Origin: Cristatella mucedo
Taxonomy: Eukaryota > Bryozoa > Phylactolaemata > Cristatellidae
Direction: 5' to 3'
Length of the DNA stretch: 64,000 nucleotides
Assembly: GCA_009760855.2 (NCBI GenBank)
Contig: WPIO01000002.1
Coordinates: 762,001 to 826,000 of the forward strand
Of the stretch, positions 34,454 to 44,855 are shown one piece after another (positions within the stretch are counted from its first letter, which is position 1; each line of letters starts with the position of its first letter). The notes below the pieces were generated by a model. That model saw only the letters and a list, made by a program, of their open reading frames with translations. It had not been told where the DNA came from and searched no databases. The position numbers and the translations under genes were made by a program.

Positions 34454-34459
34454 AATAAA
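34454..34459 (+). terminator. CNOT10 polyadenylation signal
   Basis: AATAAA, the first canonical signal after the CNOT10 stop, about 250 bases downstream. No cleavage site can be fixed from sequence. Confidence 0.5.
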
Positions 34460-35779
34460 TGCCCTTTCGATGGGACTCGGGCACTGTCTTGCGTGATAGC
34501 AGAGCCACTGCCTTAAGAAATCATCAGGAGTTGCCGAGAAAAAGCTGGTGCGCTGGAACAGTCTATAAGGCTACTTCGTGGATAGAGCCAACCCGGTAGT
34601 TTATTCTGTGAGACTCGACAGGTTTACATAGTGGCCTCAAGATTGATCGCCGTAGGTTCTGCATACTTTGAACGTACGTTTTGAATTGCCGTGCATAGTA
34701 CGTGTGCCGTTTCGTCGAATTGTGAGGTAAGTAGCTGCTGAGCCACTCCGAACTGTCGAATTTTGATGCAAGCTTGTTTGTGACCTGAAGAAGAAACTTT
34801 TTTTGAGTTGTGTTACAGCTATTACACTGGCTTAACTAACTTCCCCCTCACCTTGCAAACATCACTTGTAACCTAATCCCATTTTGTATGTGCAGACCAT
34901 GTATGCCACAAGAAGCCTGTACAGTGGATAGATATTGCAGCTGCCTGCTAAGGTAATGAAATTAATTTTGGTTGGATTCAGAGCAAAAAATGCCGAAGCT
35001 AAATTCGTACCGAGTTTAGGGAGTTCGCAAACTTGGGGAGTCACCTCTTAGGTGGCTTTTGCCCAGCTTGATGTCCACAAATTCACTGTGCTTAGATATG
35101 CAGATACTAGACAACTACGATACGTTATGAATGCTCTACACAACCAACACACAGTTGACCTATGCTTCCAATCGTATTGCTGAGCACCATTAATGGAAAA
35201 CTGCATGCAGCTGCGAATTTGCTTGCAACGGTCCAAAAGCGTCTGATATCCACTCCAAATCGAAATCAGCCAGTTTTGGCCGATTCTGAAGCCACTGTTG
35301 GCATTTGACGCAGATACAGTTTTTGGAAGCCATGGCGAAATAGCTTCGTCCGATTGGTGTACGCTGACATTGTGTGGATATACCGGAGATTGTACTGCGT
35401 GCGTATTTTGATAGTGGGCTAAGGTATGCTTCCAGTAGAGGTCAAGGTCTGAAGGCTTCCCTAGTTTAAGTATGCAAAGCCCTCCACCCTGTCTAGCTCC
35501 CTGTGAAGCACAATGTCCATTACCAGGGTAGAAGCCAAGCTTGTCTGCGTTTTTTGATAAATGTGAAATCGCGTTAGCTTTTGAAACTCCACGTCAGTAC
35601 ACTTGTAAATGAAGCTGAATTGCGTACGTTACTCTTAATCACTACATACGCTTTTTAATAATCATAGTGGTTTACGTACCTGGATCCTGTTTTTGAGGTT
35701 CGGCCACCTTTTTTCGCACGCTAAGGTTGCCAGCCACTGTTTTTAACCAACATCCACAACTCATTCTTCGCCGAGTTTG

Positions 35780-36409
35780 TAATAATAATAATAATAATTT
35801 ATATAGCAACTTCGAAGAGCTTAAATCTTTTTCTAGGTACTCTTCGTATGCCGTAAATGAAGTTTAATTATATTGTTACTGATATCATACACAATGTCTA
35901 CAAGGATAACATGGTTGGAGGCGACGTGTACAGGGTCAGCATGCAAAGATAATTAGTGGCAGAATGCACAATGTCAGCACTCATGAGCACACAAAGAACG
36001 AATCGCAAGGACCCACTAAATGATGTGACGAATACATGCATTTTTGGCTCTTTTTTAAATGTTAAAGTCGGGAGTAAGTTTCTAGCTTTGTGGGTATACG
36101 AACTAAAGGCACGGTCTAGTAAGAATTTGAGGTTCGTACGAGGTGTCGCCAAACGATTTGATTTAGAGAAGCAGGTAGCACGATGCCTGGTGAGGGATTA
36201 GTTCTGATAGGTAGGCTGGGGCCAAAGAATGAAGGGACCTAAAAGTGAGTGACAACACCTTGAATTGACAAGCTGCTTGATTGGAAGCCAGTGTATTTCG
36301 GCAAGAAGTGGTGTGTTGTGGCAACTTCGAAACTCACGACCGACCAGCATATCTGCAGAGTTGTGCACCAACTGTGAGCTCCTGATTTTACAAGCTGCTA
36401 GACCGGCGC
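35780..36409 (-). mobile_element. LINE family 1 (older), 3' part of an interrupted copy
   Basis: The tail aataataataataataattt lies at 35780. Minus-strand frames include TPRTNLKFLLDRAFSSYTHK, and upstream a degraded LLAEIHWLPIKQ region. The sequence stops at 36409 within the segment encoding the [12 protein letters not shown] motif and resumes, in register, at 37193 beyond an inserted + strand LINE. Confidence 0.85.
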
Positions 36410-37192
36410 TTTCAGCTACATAACATTTGTTAAAATGTGGGCTTGTTTAGCGGGGATATCGCATCTAAATTGGTCCATGAATTTGTGACGTCCCGTCATT
36501 ACTTCTGTAACTCACTGCTTGCTGGCCTGCCGGCCTGTGCAATCAGGCGCTCACAAATGGTGCACAACTCTGCAGCAAGGCTTGTCTGTCGTGATCGTTG
36601 CAATTGCCACGTCACACCGCTTATCGCCGACCTGCACTGGCTCCCAGTCAAGCAACGCATCGACTTCAAGGCTGTGTCACTCACTTTGAGGTCCCTTCAT
36701 TTTTTGGCTCCAGCATACCTATCAGATTTACTCCTCCACGAGGCTAAGCATCGTACCACTCGCTTTTCGGAATCTAACTCACTTTACCTGTATTTCGCAC
36801 GAACCTCAAATCCTTTGGAGACCGTGCCTTTAGCTCGTATGCTCTCAAAGCCTGGACCTCACTCCCGACTTCCGTCACGACATCTGACTTGCCCACATTA
36901 AAAAAACTGAAAACGCATCATTTTATCACAGCATTTAGCGGGTCCCTATGATTCATCCTGTATGTGCTTATTCGTGCTGATACTGTACACGCTGCCCCTA
37001 ACCAAACTTGCATGGTGACCCTGTGCATGTTGCTTATAACCATGTTATTCTTGTTGTTTATTGAGCTACAACTAACCATTCGATCGCGCTTCCTTTGCAG
37101 AAAATGCAAAGTACCTAGAAAGAGATTGAGTTCTCTGAGGGCGCTATATCAAATATATTTTTGTTATTGCTATTATTATTATTATTATTATT
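36410..37192 (+). mobile_element. LINE family 1 (younger), inserted in another copy
   Basis: It begins at ctttcagctacataacattt (the FQLHNI segment). It is open for 154 codons from 36437 (SKLVHEFVTSRHYFCNSLL, LVCRDRCNCHVTPLIADLH) with a frame change near 36790, and ends with the 3' UTR (gagattgagttctctgaggg) and (ATT)n at 37168-37192. It splits the minus-strand element on both sides. Confidence 0.9.
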
Positions 37193-37664
37193 AAGCAGTT
37201 AGTTGCACAAATTGAGACGAGATGTTACAAATCCATTAATAAATTTTGATGTAGTATTCCTGTCGAAGAAAGTCCGATTTTCAACAATGTTGTGTAGCTG
37301 AAAGAAGGAAGACTTAACGGTGGAGCTGATGTGATCCTCTAGTATGAGGTCACTTTGGAACAAAATACATTGATTTTGTGCTGATGCAATAGGAGATATG
37401 CTGACAGAGCTAATTTGAGCGCTAAGCTTTCCAATTTTCAACGTTTCAGTTCAACATGGTTTGCCTACATCTAGTAAGTTCGTTTTGTCGTCATTTAATT
37501 TGAGAAAAGTTGCTGCCATTCGTGTGTGGATGATAGCAATACGTGCAGCAAGGATGTGTAGAGTATTCAAGGTTCTGGAGGACTGGGAGGGATCAAAGCA
37601 AAGGTACAACTGAGCGTCATCAGCCTAGAAGTGGAATCCTGGATTGTGCTTGGAGATCACATCG

Positions 37665-37702
<38 letters not shown>

Positions 37703-37713
37703 CAGACAGAGAC

Positions 37714-37784
<71 letters not shown>

Positions 37785-38290
37785 GAGACAGACAGACAGA
37801 CAGAGAGAGCACAAACTATGAAGAGATGAGGAACAAGCACAGATCCCTGTTGTACCCCACACTTTAGTGATTCTTCGGATGCTCGTTTTCTGTTCACGTC
37901 AATACTCGGGAGTCTCCCACTGCGATAGGACTTCAACCATTGTAGTGCAGTGCCAGTGATGCACAGGCGAGATGAGAGGTGCTCGAGAAGGACAATGTGA
38001 TTGATAGTATCCCACGCTGCCGAAAGATCAATCAAAACAAGCGGAGAGACTGTCCCCAAGTCGGAGAAGCCTGAGAAGGTCGCTCGCTGTAAACCCTAAG
38101 CAATGCTGATTCTGTGGGGTAATTAATTAGAAAACCCTTCTGTGGAGTGATTAACTCTAAAGCCAGACTGGAACTTACTAGCTAGATTTGAAGTTTCAGT
38201 GTGCGAGTAAAGCTGATCTGCTACAACTTGTTCCAGTGTCTTTGATAGTAACGGTAGAAGGGAGGCTGGGCGGAAGCTGCTTAAGCACCG
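37193..38290 (-). mobile_element. LINE family 1 (older), RT part of the interrupted copy
   Basis: On the minus strand, from 38290 downward: FRPASLLPLLSKTLEQVVAD, KFQSGFRVNHSTE, VLIDLSAAWDTINHIVLLEH, ALQWLKSYRSGRLPS, GVQQGSVLVPHLFIV, a (GA)n expansion, then NPGFHF followed by a stop where YADD needs Tyr, ADDAQLYLCFDPSQSSR and LKLNDDKTNLLD. These are the fingers and palm motifs of CR1/L2-type reverse transcriptase. This is the longest element in the window, with several breaks. Confidence 0.9.
37665..37808. repeat. (GA)n/(GACA)n microsatellite inside the LINE RT region
   Basis: About 144 bases of gagaga with cagacagacagaga blocks. It sits between the codons for the PHLFIV and DVISKHNPG segments, where the other copy of this region (4785-5640) has no repeat. 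Confidence 0.95.
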
Positions 38291-38348
38291 AACGCATAGA
38301 TGTACGCTTGTTGTCGTGCGTATTCCTGCCGCGGATCCTCTAACACCC

Positions 38349-38458
38349 GCAGTCACTGTTTCGAATATTACTCACTGCAGTCACTGTTTCGAATATTACT
38401 CTCTGCAGTCACTGTTTCGAATATTACTCACTGCAGTCACTGTTTCGAATATTACTCA
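38349..38458. repeat. 28-bp tandem repeat, four copies
   Basis: The unit starts gcagtcactgtttcgaatat and repeats at 38349, 38377, 38405 and 38433 (the last incomplete), with one base change (ctct for ctca) near 38401. It lies about 740 bases upstream of the bHLH start. Confidence 0.97.
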
Positions 38459-38856
38459 AGTGCGGATCAGACCTAGATCAGACCAATCGGAGCCTCGACC
38501 GGGCCACGTTGTCGGACAGCTGATCGTCGGCGATCGGCTGTCTAGGCGCACGCTCGTACGGACAAAGGCCTAGCTGAAAGTCAGCTGCATCCATCGTCCG
38601 GTTGCTGACGCCTCTTAGGTCAGTCCAGCAGATGCCTCAACGAGTGGCGCGCTAACAGACACTCACAACACGGCAGTGCGACCGCAGCTGGCTGGCGTTC
38701 GTTCGCCGATTGACTAGAGGGGAGAGAATGTGTGACGAGTAGAGCTCTGAGAGTGCGAGGCTTCAACGCTTTGTTCATAGCTGAGCGGCGCGCTATTACC
38801 CAAGCGACAGAGCTCCTGTCGAATCCACTCGCAACTCGTGCAGCGGATCAGCCGAA

Positions 38857-38876
38857 AAATAGGACTCACTATAGGG
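38857..38876 (+). other. Sequence matching 18 of 20 bases of the phage T7 promoter
   Basis: aaataggactcactataggg differs from TAATACGACTCACTATAGGG only at the first and sixth bases, with 14 matching in a row. In an animal chromosome this is either chance or a trace of cloning or adapter sequence. No other vector sequence is seen nearby. Confidence 0.6.
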
Positions 38877-38890
38877 TCGCTTAATCCCCG

Positions 38891-38914
38891 ATTAATTAAT
38901 TAATTAATGAATAA
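38891..38914. promoter_or_regulatory. TAAT/ATTA homeodomain-type repeat
   Basis: attaattaattaattaatga then ataa: five overlapping TAAT/ATTA cores about 300 bases upstream of the bHLH start. TAAT is the core bound by most homeodomains. A role in bHLH control is inferred from position only. Confidence 0.4.
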
Positions 38915-39201
38915 GGGCTTCATTAAGAACCTTGCATCTGACAAGGTTGGCGGTGAGGGCTGCTCTTCACTGAATGAGCCGTGCTCGGGCTCAGAAAATC
39001 TGCAGCGGTTGCCCTTTCGATCGAAACCTAGTCAGATTGCATCGGACGCTATAAACCGGAGCCGCCTGCCCTGAGCGTAAAGGGACGAGCTCTGCCGACG
39101 CACTAGCACCGCTCTAGAGTAGCCCTCTCGCGGTCGGAGGGCAGCTGCGAGCTCTACTCATTCTGACCCAACTTCCGACGCTCTTTTTTCTCCGAGGCAG
39201 C

Positions 39202-39792
39202 ATGGAGAGCGACATAGTCCCGACAATTGTCCTTGATCCCAATCAGGACATCCGCGACTACTTCTGCTGCGACAACGACGACGACGAGCAGGCGACGGAC
39301 GCTGCGCAGGGGGAAGTTGGCTCCTCGGCGTTCGATGAGCTCTACGTCCCGAAAACTTGCAACGGCTGCGGCGGCTGCTACTGCTGCTGCTGCTGCAGCA
39401 GCAGCGCGGCGACCGGCAGCGCTGGCGACGGCTACTTGCACGCCGTGGCGCGAGAGAAGAAGCGAGTCGTGGACATGAAGAGCGCATTCGAGATACTGAG
39501 GCTGAAAATTCCGACGTTCCCTTATGAGCGACGGCTGTCGAAAATCGACACTCTGCGATTGACCATAGCGTACATCTCGCTGCTCGAAGGCTTGCTAAGA
39601 TCGTCCCTGCCACCGCAGGTCTACATCTGCAAGGGTCTCAGCGGCGAGCTCGAGAATGCCACCTGGAACACGAGCGGTAACTTCGCGAGCGGGCGCCGCT
39701 GTGCTGGCTTTGCTGCGCGTTCGGCTGCACCCCTGGAATTTTCTTTCTCGGGTATCAAGCGCAGGCCGATCGATCCTCGAACCTTTTTCTAA
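39202..39792 (+). CDS. bHLH transcription factor, Ptf1a/Fer1-like
   Basis: One open frame of 196 residues with a good start context (aggcagcATGG). The N-terminus is acidic (CCDNDDDEQATD), then a Cys-rich stretch (CNGCGGCYCCCCCSSS, residues about 54-69). The bHLH domain lies at about residues 81-135: basic region AREKKRVVDMKSAFEILRL, loop KIPTFPYERRLSKIDTL, helix 2 RLTIAYISLLEGLL. The PTxPYExRLSKxDTLRLxIxYI signature is that of the Ptf1a/Fer group, class II bHLH factors that dimerise with E proteins on E-boxes. After the domain, QVYICKGLSG recalls the VIICHRGT block of Ptf1a, and the C-terminal RRPIDPR recalls TPEDPR. Oddities are a Val where the basic region normally has Asn (AVAREKK against ANxRERR) and the Cys cluster. 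A donor-like GAGCG|GTAACT at 39677 might end the exon early; I see no partner exon. Confidence 0.85.
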   Translation: MESDIVPTIVLDPNQDIRDYFCCDNDDDEQATDAAQGEVGSSAFDELYVPKTCNGCGGCYCCCCCSSSAATGSAGDGYLHAVAREKKRVVDMKSAFEILRLKIPTFPYERRLSKIDTLRLTIAYISLLEGLLRSSLPPQVYICKGLSGELENATWNTSGNFASGRRCAGFAARSAAPLEFSFSGIKRRPIDPRTFF

Positions 39793-41088
39793 GCAATTAG
39801 CTTAGCTGTAGGGAAGGTGAAGCGAAGCGACGTGGTAGCTGAGGAAGTCGGTGGCCACACGAGGCGTTTCACAATGACTCTACCGCGAGCTCTCGAAACG
39901 ATTAAGGTTAAGTAGTGGCTACACATTGTCCTTTAGAACGAGCTAACCGCTGACGGATTCCACCCAGCGAACGTAGATCCAATCGACGCTCGCTGCTGCA
40001 GCTAGATCGTCCTAGATCGGGTGGACGCCAGTCCTATCTCGGTAAAAAAAAAAGCTTAAAATCGAATTCGTGCGCATGAGCGGCCAATGCCTCACACGCC
40101 TCACGTATATAGTCTGTCTAATGCCTCGCATTTTTCTACAACGGAGACGTTCTCCGACTCGGCGCTACGAGATTCAGCGCTGCCTTTGACGGCAGGGTTT
40201 CGAGCGTCTGCATGGTCCGAAGTTAAAGGGTATCGCACTGCCTCTCTACAAATATGCAGCACATCGCTTAGATATAAAAAATTCAGACGATGACAACAAC
40301 GACTGACGACAACAGCGAATCTTAGCAGCGGAGCAGCTAGTACATCCGGTCTGCAAGTTTCTGTTTGCTTCTTCTTGGCCTTGAACTTTCTAGCTCTCAC
40401 TCTGTATCCTTGTCTCTTTGTTATTTGTCTCTGTGTCCCACTTATCGTCTCAGTCTCGGTCTTCGTCTGTCTGTAAATCTATGATCCACCTCTCCACCTA
40501 CTTGGACGTCTATATCTAACTCCATCTCTAGCTCTAGCTCTCCACCAACCTCTACGTCTATGCTTTCAGCTTGAATGTAAGCTGTCTAGCCTATGGCTGC
40601 CAAATAAGCACAAATGAATATGAAAAATGTGAATTTGGTCCGCAACTACTCATCTTTGGCTTTTTAAGATCCGGCATTATCTATCGGAGAAACTAAAAAA
40701 CCTCAAATGGGCGCACAGCAGCTAGATTTCCTTGTTTGATTGAGGCCAATGTGTCTGACTGTCAAATGAGGTACCTAACCTTTCGGTCAGTGAGCCAGAT
40801 GGTGCTGTTGTGCCTTTCCCGGTCATTGAATGTTGAGTTATCAGCATTTGTATGATGTAAGGCATCTATCATGCTTCAAATGCAATTATTTCTCTAGAAA
40901 GCAACAATATGCTTTACACTCATCCGCGATCTCTTACTTGCTCAGGTATCATGTAAATCTAGCCGTCGTGGTTTTTGTAACGCCGGTAAGTTCGGGCTCA
41001 GTAGCTACTACAATTCTATTGACGCCCATTATTTTGCGTCGCCAACCCTTTTCCGACCTTTCGTATTGGAGCCAGTAGCTAATAGTAA

Positions 41089-41270
41089 TTATAATAATAA
41101 TAATACACTTGATAAAGCGCCCTCAGAGACTCAATCTCTTTCTAGGCGCTTTACATTTGCTGCAAAGGGAAACGCGAATGAATGGTGAGTAATATCATTC
41201 TTGGTAAACAACATGAATAACATGGTTAGGGGTGACATGCACAGGGTCAGCATGCAATTGTGGTTAGCTA
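41089..41270 (-). mobile_element. 3' end of LINE family 1
   Basis: aataataataatacacttga, gcgccctcagagactcaatc, then aggcgctttacatttgctgc, and the 3' UTR gacatgcacagggtcagcat. It is only the non-coding end, truncated near 41270. Confidence 0.85.
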
Positions 41271-42437
41271 GGTAGATCAAATATGGCTGGCAGTGGATTT
41301 TGGCAGCATGCATCGTTCGTCTTTGCTACCGTACCACATTGGTATTGATAAATGCCCTCGATTGTAGAGCTCACAGTATTAAGTGATTTCGTCTTTCATG
41401 CTGCTGCCATTTGCAGAGAATCAGTGCACACGCGTACGACATGTTCATTTTACTATCTTGTGTACAAAGGCTTGATATTTCTTATTAGTTAAAAGTACTG
41501 TACCTAGTGCACAGAGCACTAGCTAAAAGTAGAGTATAGAAAGGTGACCGTATTTTAAAGCAATTAGCAAGCTAAAAGTAGTGCGATAGGACGCTGCCCG
41601 TGTGTCAAGCAATCAGTAAGGGGCTCGTTAATCGTGCATGTTAAACCACATTCTCTTGTATTTTGCATCGCACGTAAATTATTGACACTGAACTCGTCGG
41701 CTTTTTATGTCCGTATGCGCTGCTTTCGTCAAGACCATGTGATCGCCTCGACGCAAGCGCAAATCGAAGTTTGCTCCTTACTATCCAGATTTCTCCGACA
41801 TTATCAGTTTTTCGCGGCGCTATGTTGCTGGCTGATCGAGCTCGTCGTGCGTAATGTATCGTGCCCATCTAATTGCAGACCTCGCAGCCAGGCTGGCTTG
41901 GTTAAGGTGGGACACTCTGGGTGTTACATGGCACGACAGCAACAGAGCCAAAGAACGAAGCCAGCTCATGACAAGAGGCGAAAACACGCGAGATGCTGTA
42001 GTTTGGAGAAAGTCGTGAGTCTTCATCTGGGATTCATTGTTTTAGCAGTCACCTAATACGTCCAGAACAAGAGAACTCTGCTCAGATACTTTTAAAAGAG
42101 GTGACGAAGAAGTAAAAGAGACGGAGGCCCGAAGTTGCATACGACATTCGGTGCACTGCACTTTTCGCTTTGATAGCCGATACGTATGCATATGTACATC
42201 TGCAAATGTCGATCGTGCGGCTTTTGAGTGCACGTGAATACAGTACACGTGAATACGATCAAATACAACTTTCAAGTCTGAGACAGCATCGAAATTATGT
42301 TGTTTCATGTCAAGGCCATAATACCTCTCTTAGCACCTTACTTAACCCATTTTATTTCTAAAAACAGTTCAATCTGGCCGATGTCTTGTGTGCCTGCTGC
42401 TGCTGTAATTAGCGTAGCGTCCGGCCATTAGTGTAAG

Positions 42438-42676
42438 CCCCCCATACGACCGGCGGTTGGACAGTCGACTCGACGGAGCGTCCGCCCTTTGACTTGCAGT
42501 CAGTGCCCCCCCCCCCTACGACGAGCCCCCCCCCCCTACGACCGGCGGTTGGGCAGTCGACTCGGCGGAGCGTCCGCCCTTTGACTTGCAGTCAGTGCCC
42601 CCCCCCCCTACGACGACCCCCTCCCCTACGACCGGCGGTTGGGCAGTCAACTCGGCGGAGCGTCCGCCCTTTGACG
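42438..42676. repeat. 90-92-bp tandem repeat with poly-C runs, 2.5-3 copies
   Basis: The block tacgaccggcggttgg recurs at 42445, 42537 and 42627, each followed by cggagcgtccgccctttgac. Units are joined by C runs of 9-12 and a short tacgacga duplicate. The complementary strand carries several G runs close together. Confidence 0.93.
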
Positions 42677-44734
42677 GCCGCCACAGCTGCATTCCCCCAA
42701 CTGCAGCGATTCAGCCACTTCGCACATACGTATGTGTGAGAGCAATAAACGGAGTCTTTTTTAGCGCTCAGGTCCGAGCTGGCGCTTTCGTGAGACTCCC
42801 CAGGATCTGCCTCCGCCGGAGCCTCAGTAGCACAACACCGAGGCGGAGCCGAAATGTTCATCTGGGCGGGGCAAGATGAGCAAGATTTATCTGTAAACAT
42901 TAAGACCCGCCCGGAAGATATTCGTATGGGTTACCAAGAACCGAAAGTAATGAAAAATTAGAGCGCACAATCGTAATGCTTATTCGACACGAATTTTGCA
43001 GCTTCTCGTCTAGTGTAAGAAAGGCGTGATTTTTTCATCGTTGACGGTCGAGAGAGGCCTAGGAATAGGAGCCGACCTAGGTAGCTGCCCACTATGGGGG
43101 TGGGAAAATGTCCCACTGCTCCTAGCTCCGTCATCGAATACTGGGCATTTTGATAGATCAAAACACGGAACAGGAGATGGAGCAAAGAGTCTGTCTGGCT
43201 TTAACCTAAGACAGCTTTAGTCTAAGACTACCGGGCACCTTCTTACCAGGGAAAGCCTGATGGAGAATTCCTATGAGCACCTGGCAGCAGCACCAGCAAC
43301 ACACATCATCATCACCTTGTTCAATAATAACTATGATACGCGGCGAGCCTGTTTCTTCGTGATATCGTGAACTAGAGCAGCCGCTACTATCGTGAACTAG
43401 AGCAGTCGCTTAAGTCAGAATACCTAAATAATAATTCCGATTTTTTGCGACCGTCGTTGCGTCTCTGTACCTGTACTAACATTCGCTTTTAAAAATCGTA
43501 GCCCGGTCTTACCAGCAGAGCGATCTATGCGGTTTATACTATCTGTCGCCATTCGTAGCTTCAGGAGTACACCATTCAGCAGTACAAGCAGCTTCAACAG
43601 TACAAGCAAAGACATTGGTAAGTGCATTTTCTATGTCCAATTCTTTGTGAAACACTAGATTGTATCCGACGTTTAGTATTTCTTGGTGCTAAGCTCTAGA
43701 CATTGCCTTCAGCATCCGTCCGTGAGACAGTCACTAGCTCGAAAGCCTGGACTATGGTGCTGGTTTGAATACATCAAGCTAGGAAACGGAGGGCACCCAG
43801 CATGAAAAAGTAGCACCGCTCTGACGACGGGAAATCCTGGCGTTAATGTGCCGCCGGCAGCATAGTCTCCAGCTCTTGCTAACCGGGCAGCATACGCTTA
43901 CGCAATTCGCTGAAAGAGTAAGCAGCGAATAGTCTCGTGGTCTCGCGGTGAGAGCTGCACGCTTTCGCGATTCGCTCTCAAAAAAGTGGCTTTCCAGAAG
44001 TGGTGGTAGCTCTCGAGCTCTGACTCTGCAGCGAAATTATACTGGCAGTGTATAAGGCGCGTGCCCGGGCTGTGCTCTCGGTCATGTCGCTGCTGCAGGC
44101 AGACCATTAACTGGAAGGGGTGGCGAAACACGAAGGGACTTTTTTTGGAGATCTTCCCACAATGCTGTGCATCTACTTCCATACAGATTAGTCGATAAAG
44201 AAATAGCTTCCGGCAGAGGAAGTCACGGCTGCAGATTGACGCATCACTCAGGTGAATTTCAAGCGCTCAAGTAGAACGAAAATTATTGTGTGGCAATGCA
44301 GCGCTGCTCCTCGAGCGATGTCATAACGACAAAAATAGAGCTGCTGCAGTTCCGCCTATTTCTCTACAAACTCCATTCGAATACTTACTCCAGGTTTGAG
44401 CGAAATCGTAGCACTGACTGCAAAAAGCTAAGACCCGTTTATTGTAATCTTTCGCTTCTACAATAGTTGGACTCTGAACGAACCGTTTCCAGCTTATAAA
44501 TTTCTTCACATTAATATAGTTAAGTAACTTCTAATGGTCGTGCTGTCTTCTGCCATTTAGTGGCCAGGCGTACGGTTATTTTAATCGAGCCATCGGAAAA
44601 AACGTTACCTTAAAATTTTATTTTTATTATTCTATATTTTCCCATGCTCGGCGAAAATTATCTGCTATTGACGCAAGAAAGTTCTCGATCAAAGCTTCCG
44701 AAACGAAGGCATAAGAGAGCTGCTGTAAATCGGC

Positions 44735-44755
44735 TCACGTGACGCCAAACACGTC
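44735..44755 (+). promoter_or_regulatory. E-box and paired CRE half-sites upstream of KLHL10
   Basis: CACGTG (44735-44740) overlaps TGACG (44739-44743), followed by ACGTCA (44750-44755) as an inverted CRE half-site, about 100 bases before the KLHL10 ATG. CREB/CREM/ATF factors bind such half-sites, and CREM drives many vertebrate testis genes. Function here is inferred from position and motif only. Confidence 0.35.
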
Positions 44756-44855
44756 ATAGATAATGGCGTGCGTGACTTTACCGGCACAGAGCGATTAGCG
44801 GGTGGCTTGAATGTACGGAGTGACTACTTAAGATAAAAGACTGGGAAAGCGCAAA

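Larger units (their letters stand above)
34201..39201. other. Intergenic region between CNOT10 and the bHLH gene
   Basis: 34201-35779 contains the CNOT10 3' UTR and otherwise nothing I recognise. 35780-38290 is LINE sequence. 38459-39201 is GC-richer and probably the promoter and 5' UTR of the bHLH gene. Confidence 0.6.
39793..44855. other. Intergenic region between the bHLH gene and KLHL10
   Basis: There is no further gene I can support. 39800-41080 and 41300-42430 show nothing recognisable beyond pyrimidine-rich simple sequence at 40400-40560. A LINE tail, the C-rich tandem repeat and the KLHL10 promoter region are listed separately. No AATAAA is evident just after the bHLH stop. Confidence 0.55.

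Noticed and set aside
37543-37867. Arg/Asp/Thr-rich open frames at the GA array
   Set aside because: Simple-sequence translation inside a LINE, with no independent gene evidence.
39154-39613. Minus-strand Ala-rich and Arg-rich frames opposite the bHLH gene
   Set aside because: Antisense shadows of GC-rich coding sequence and of the TGC triplet run.
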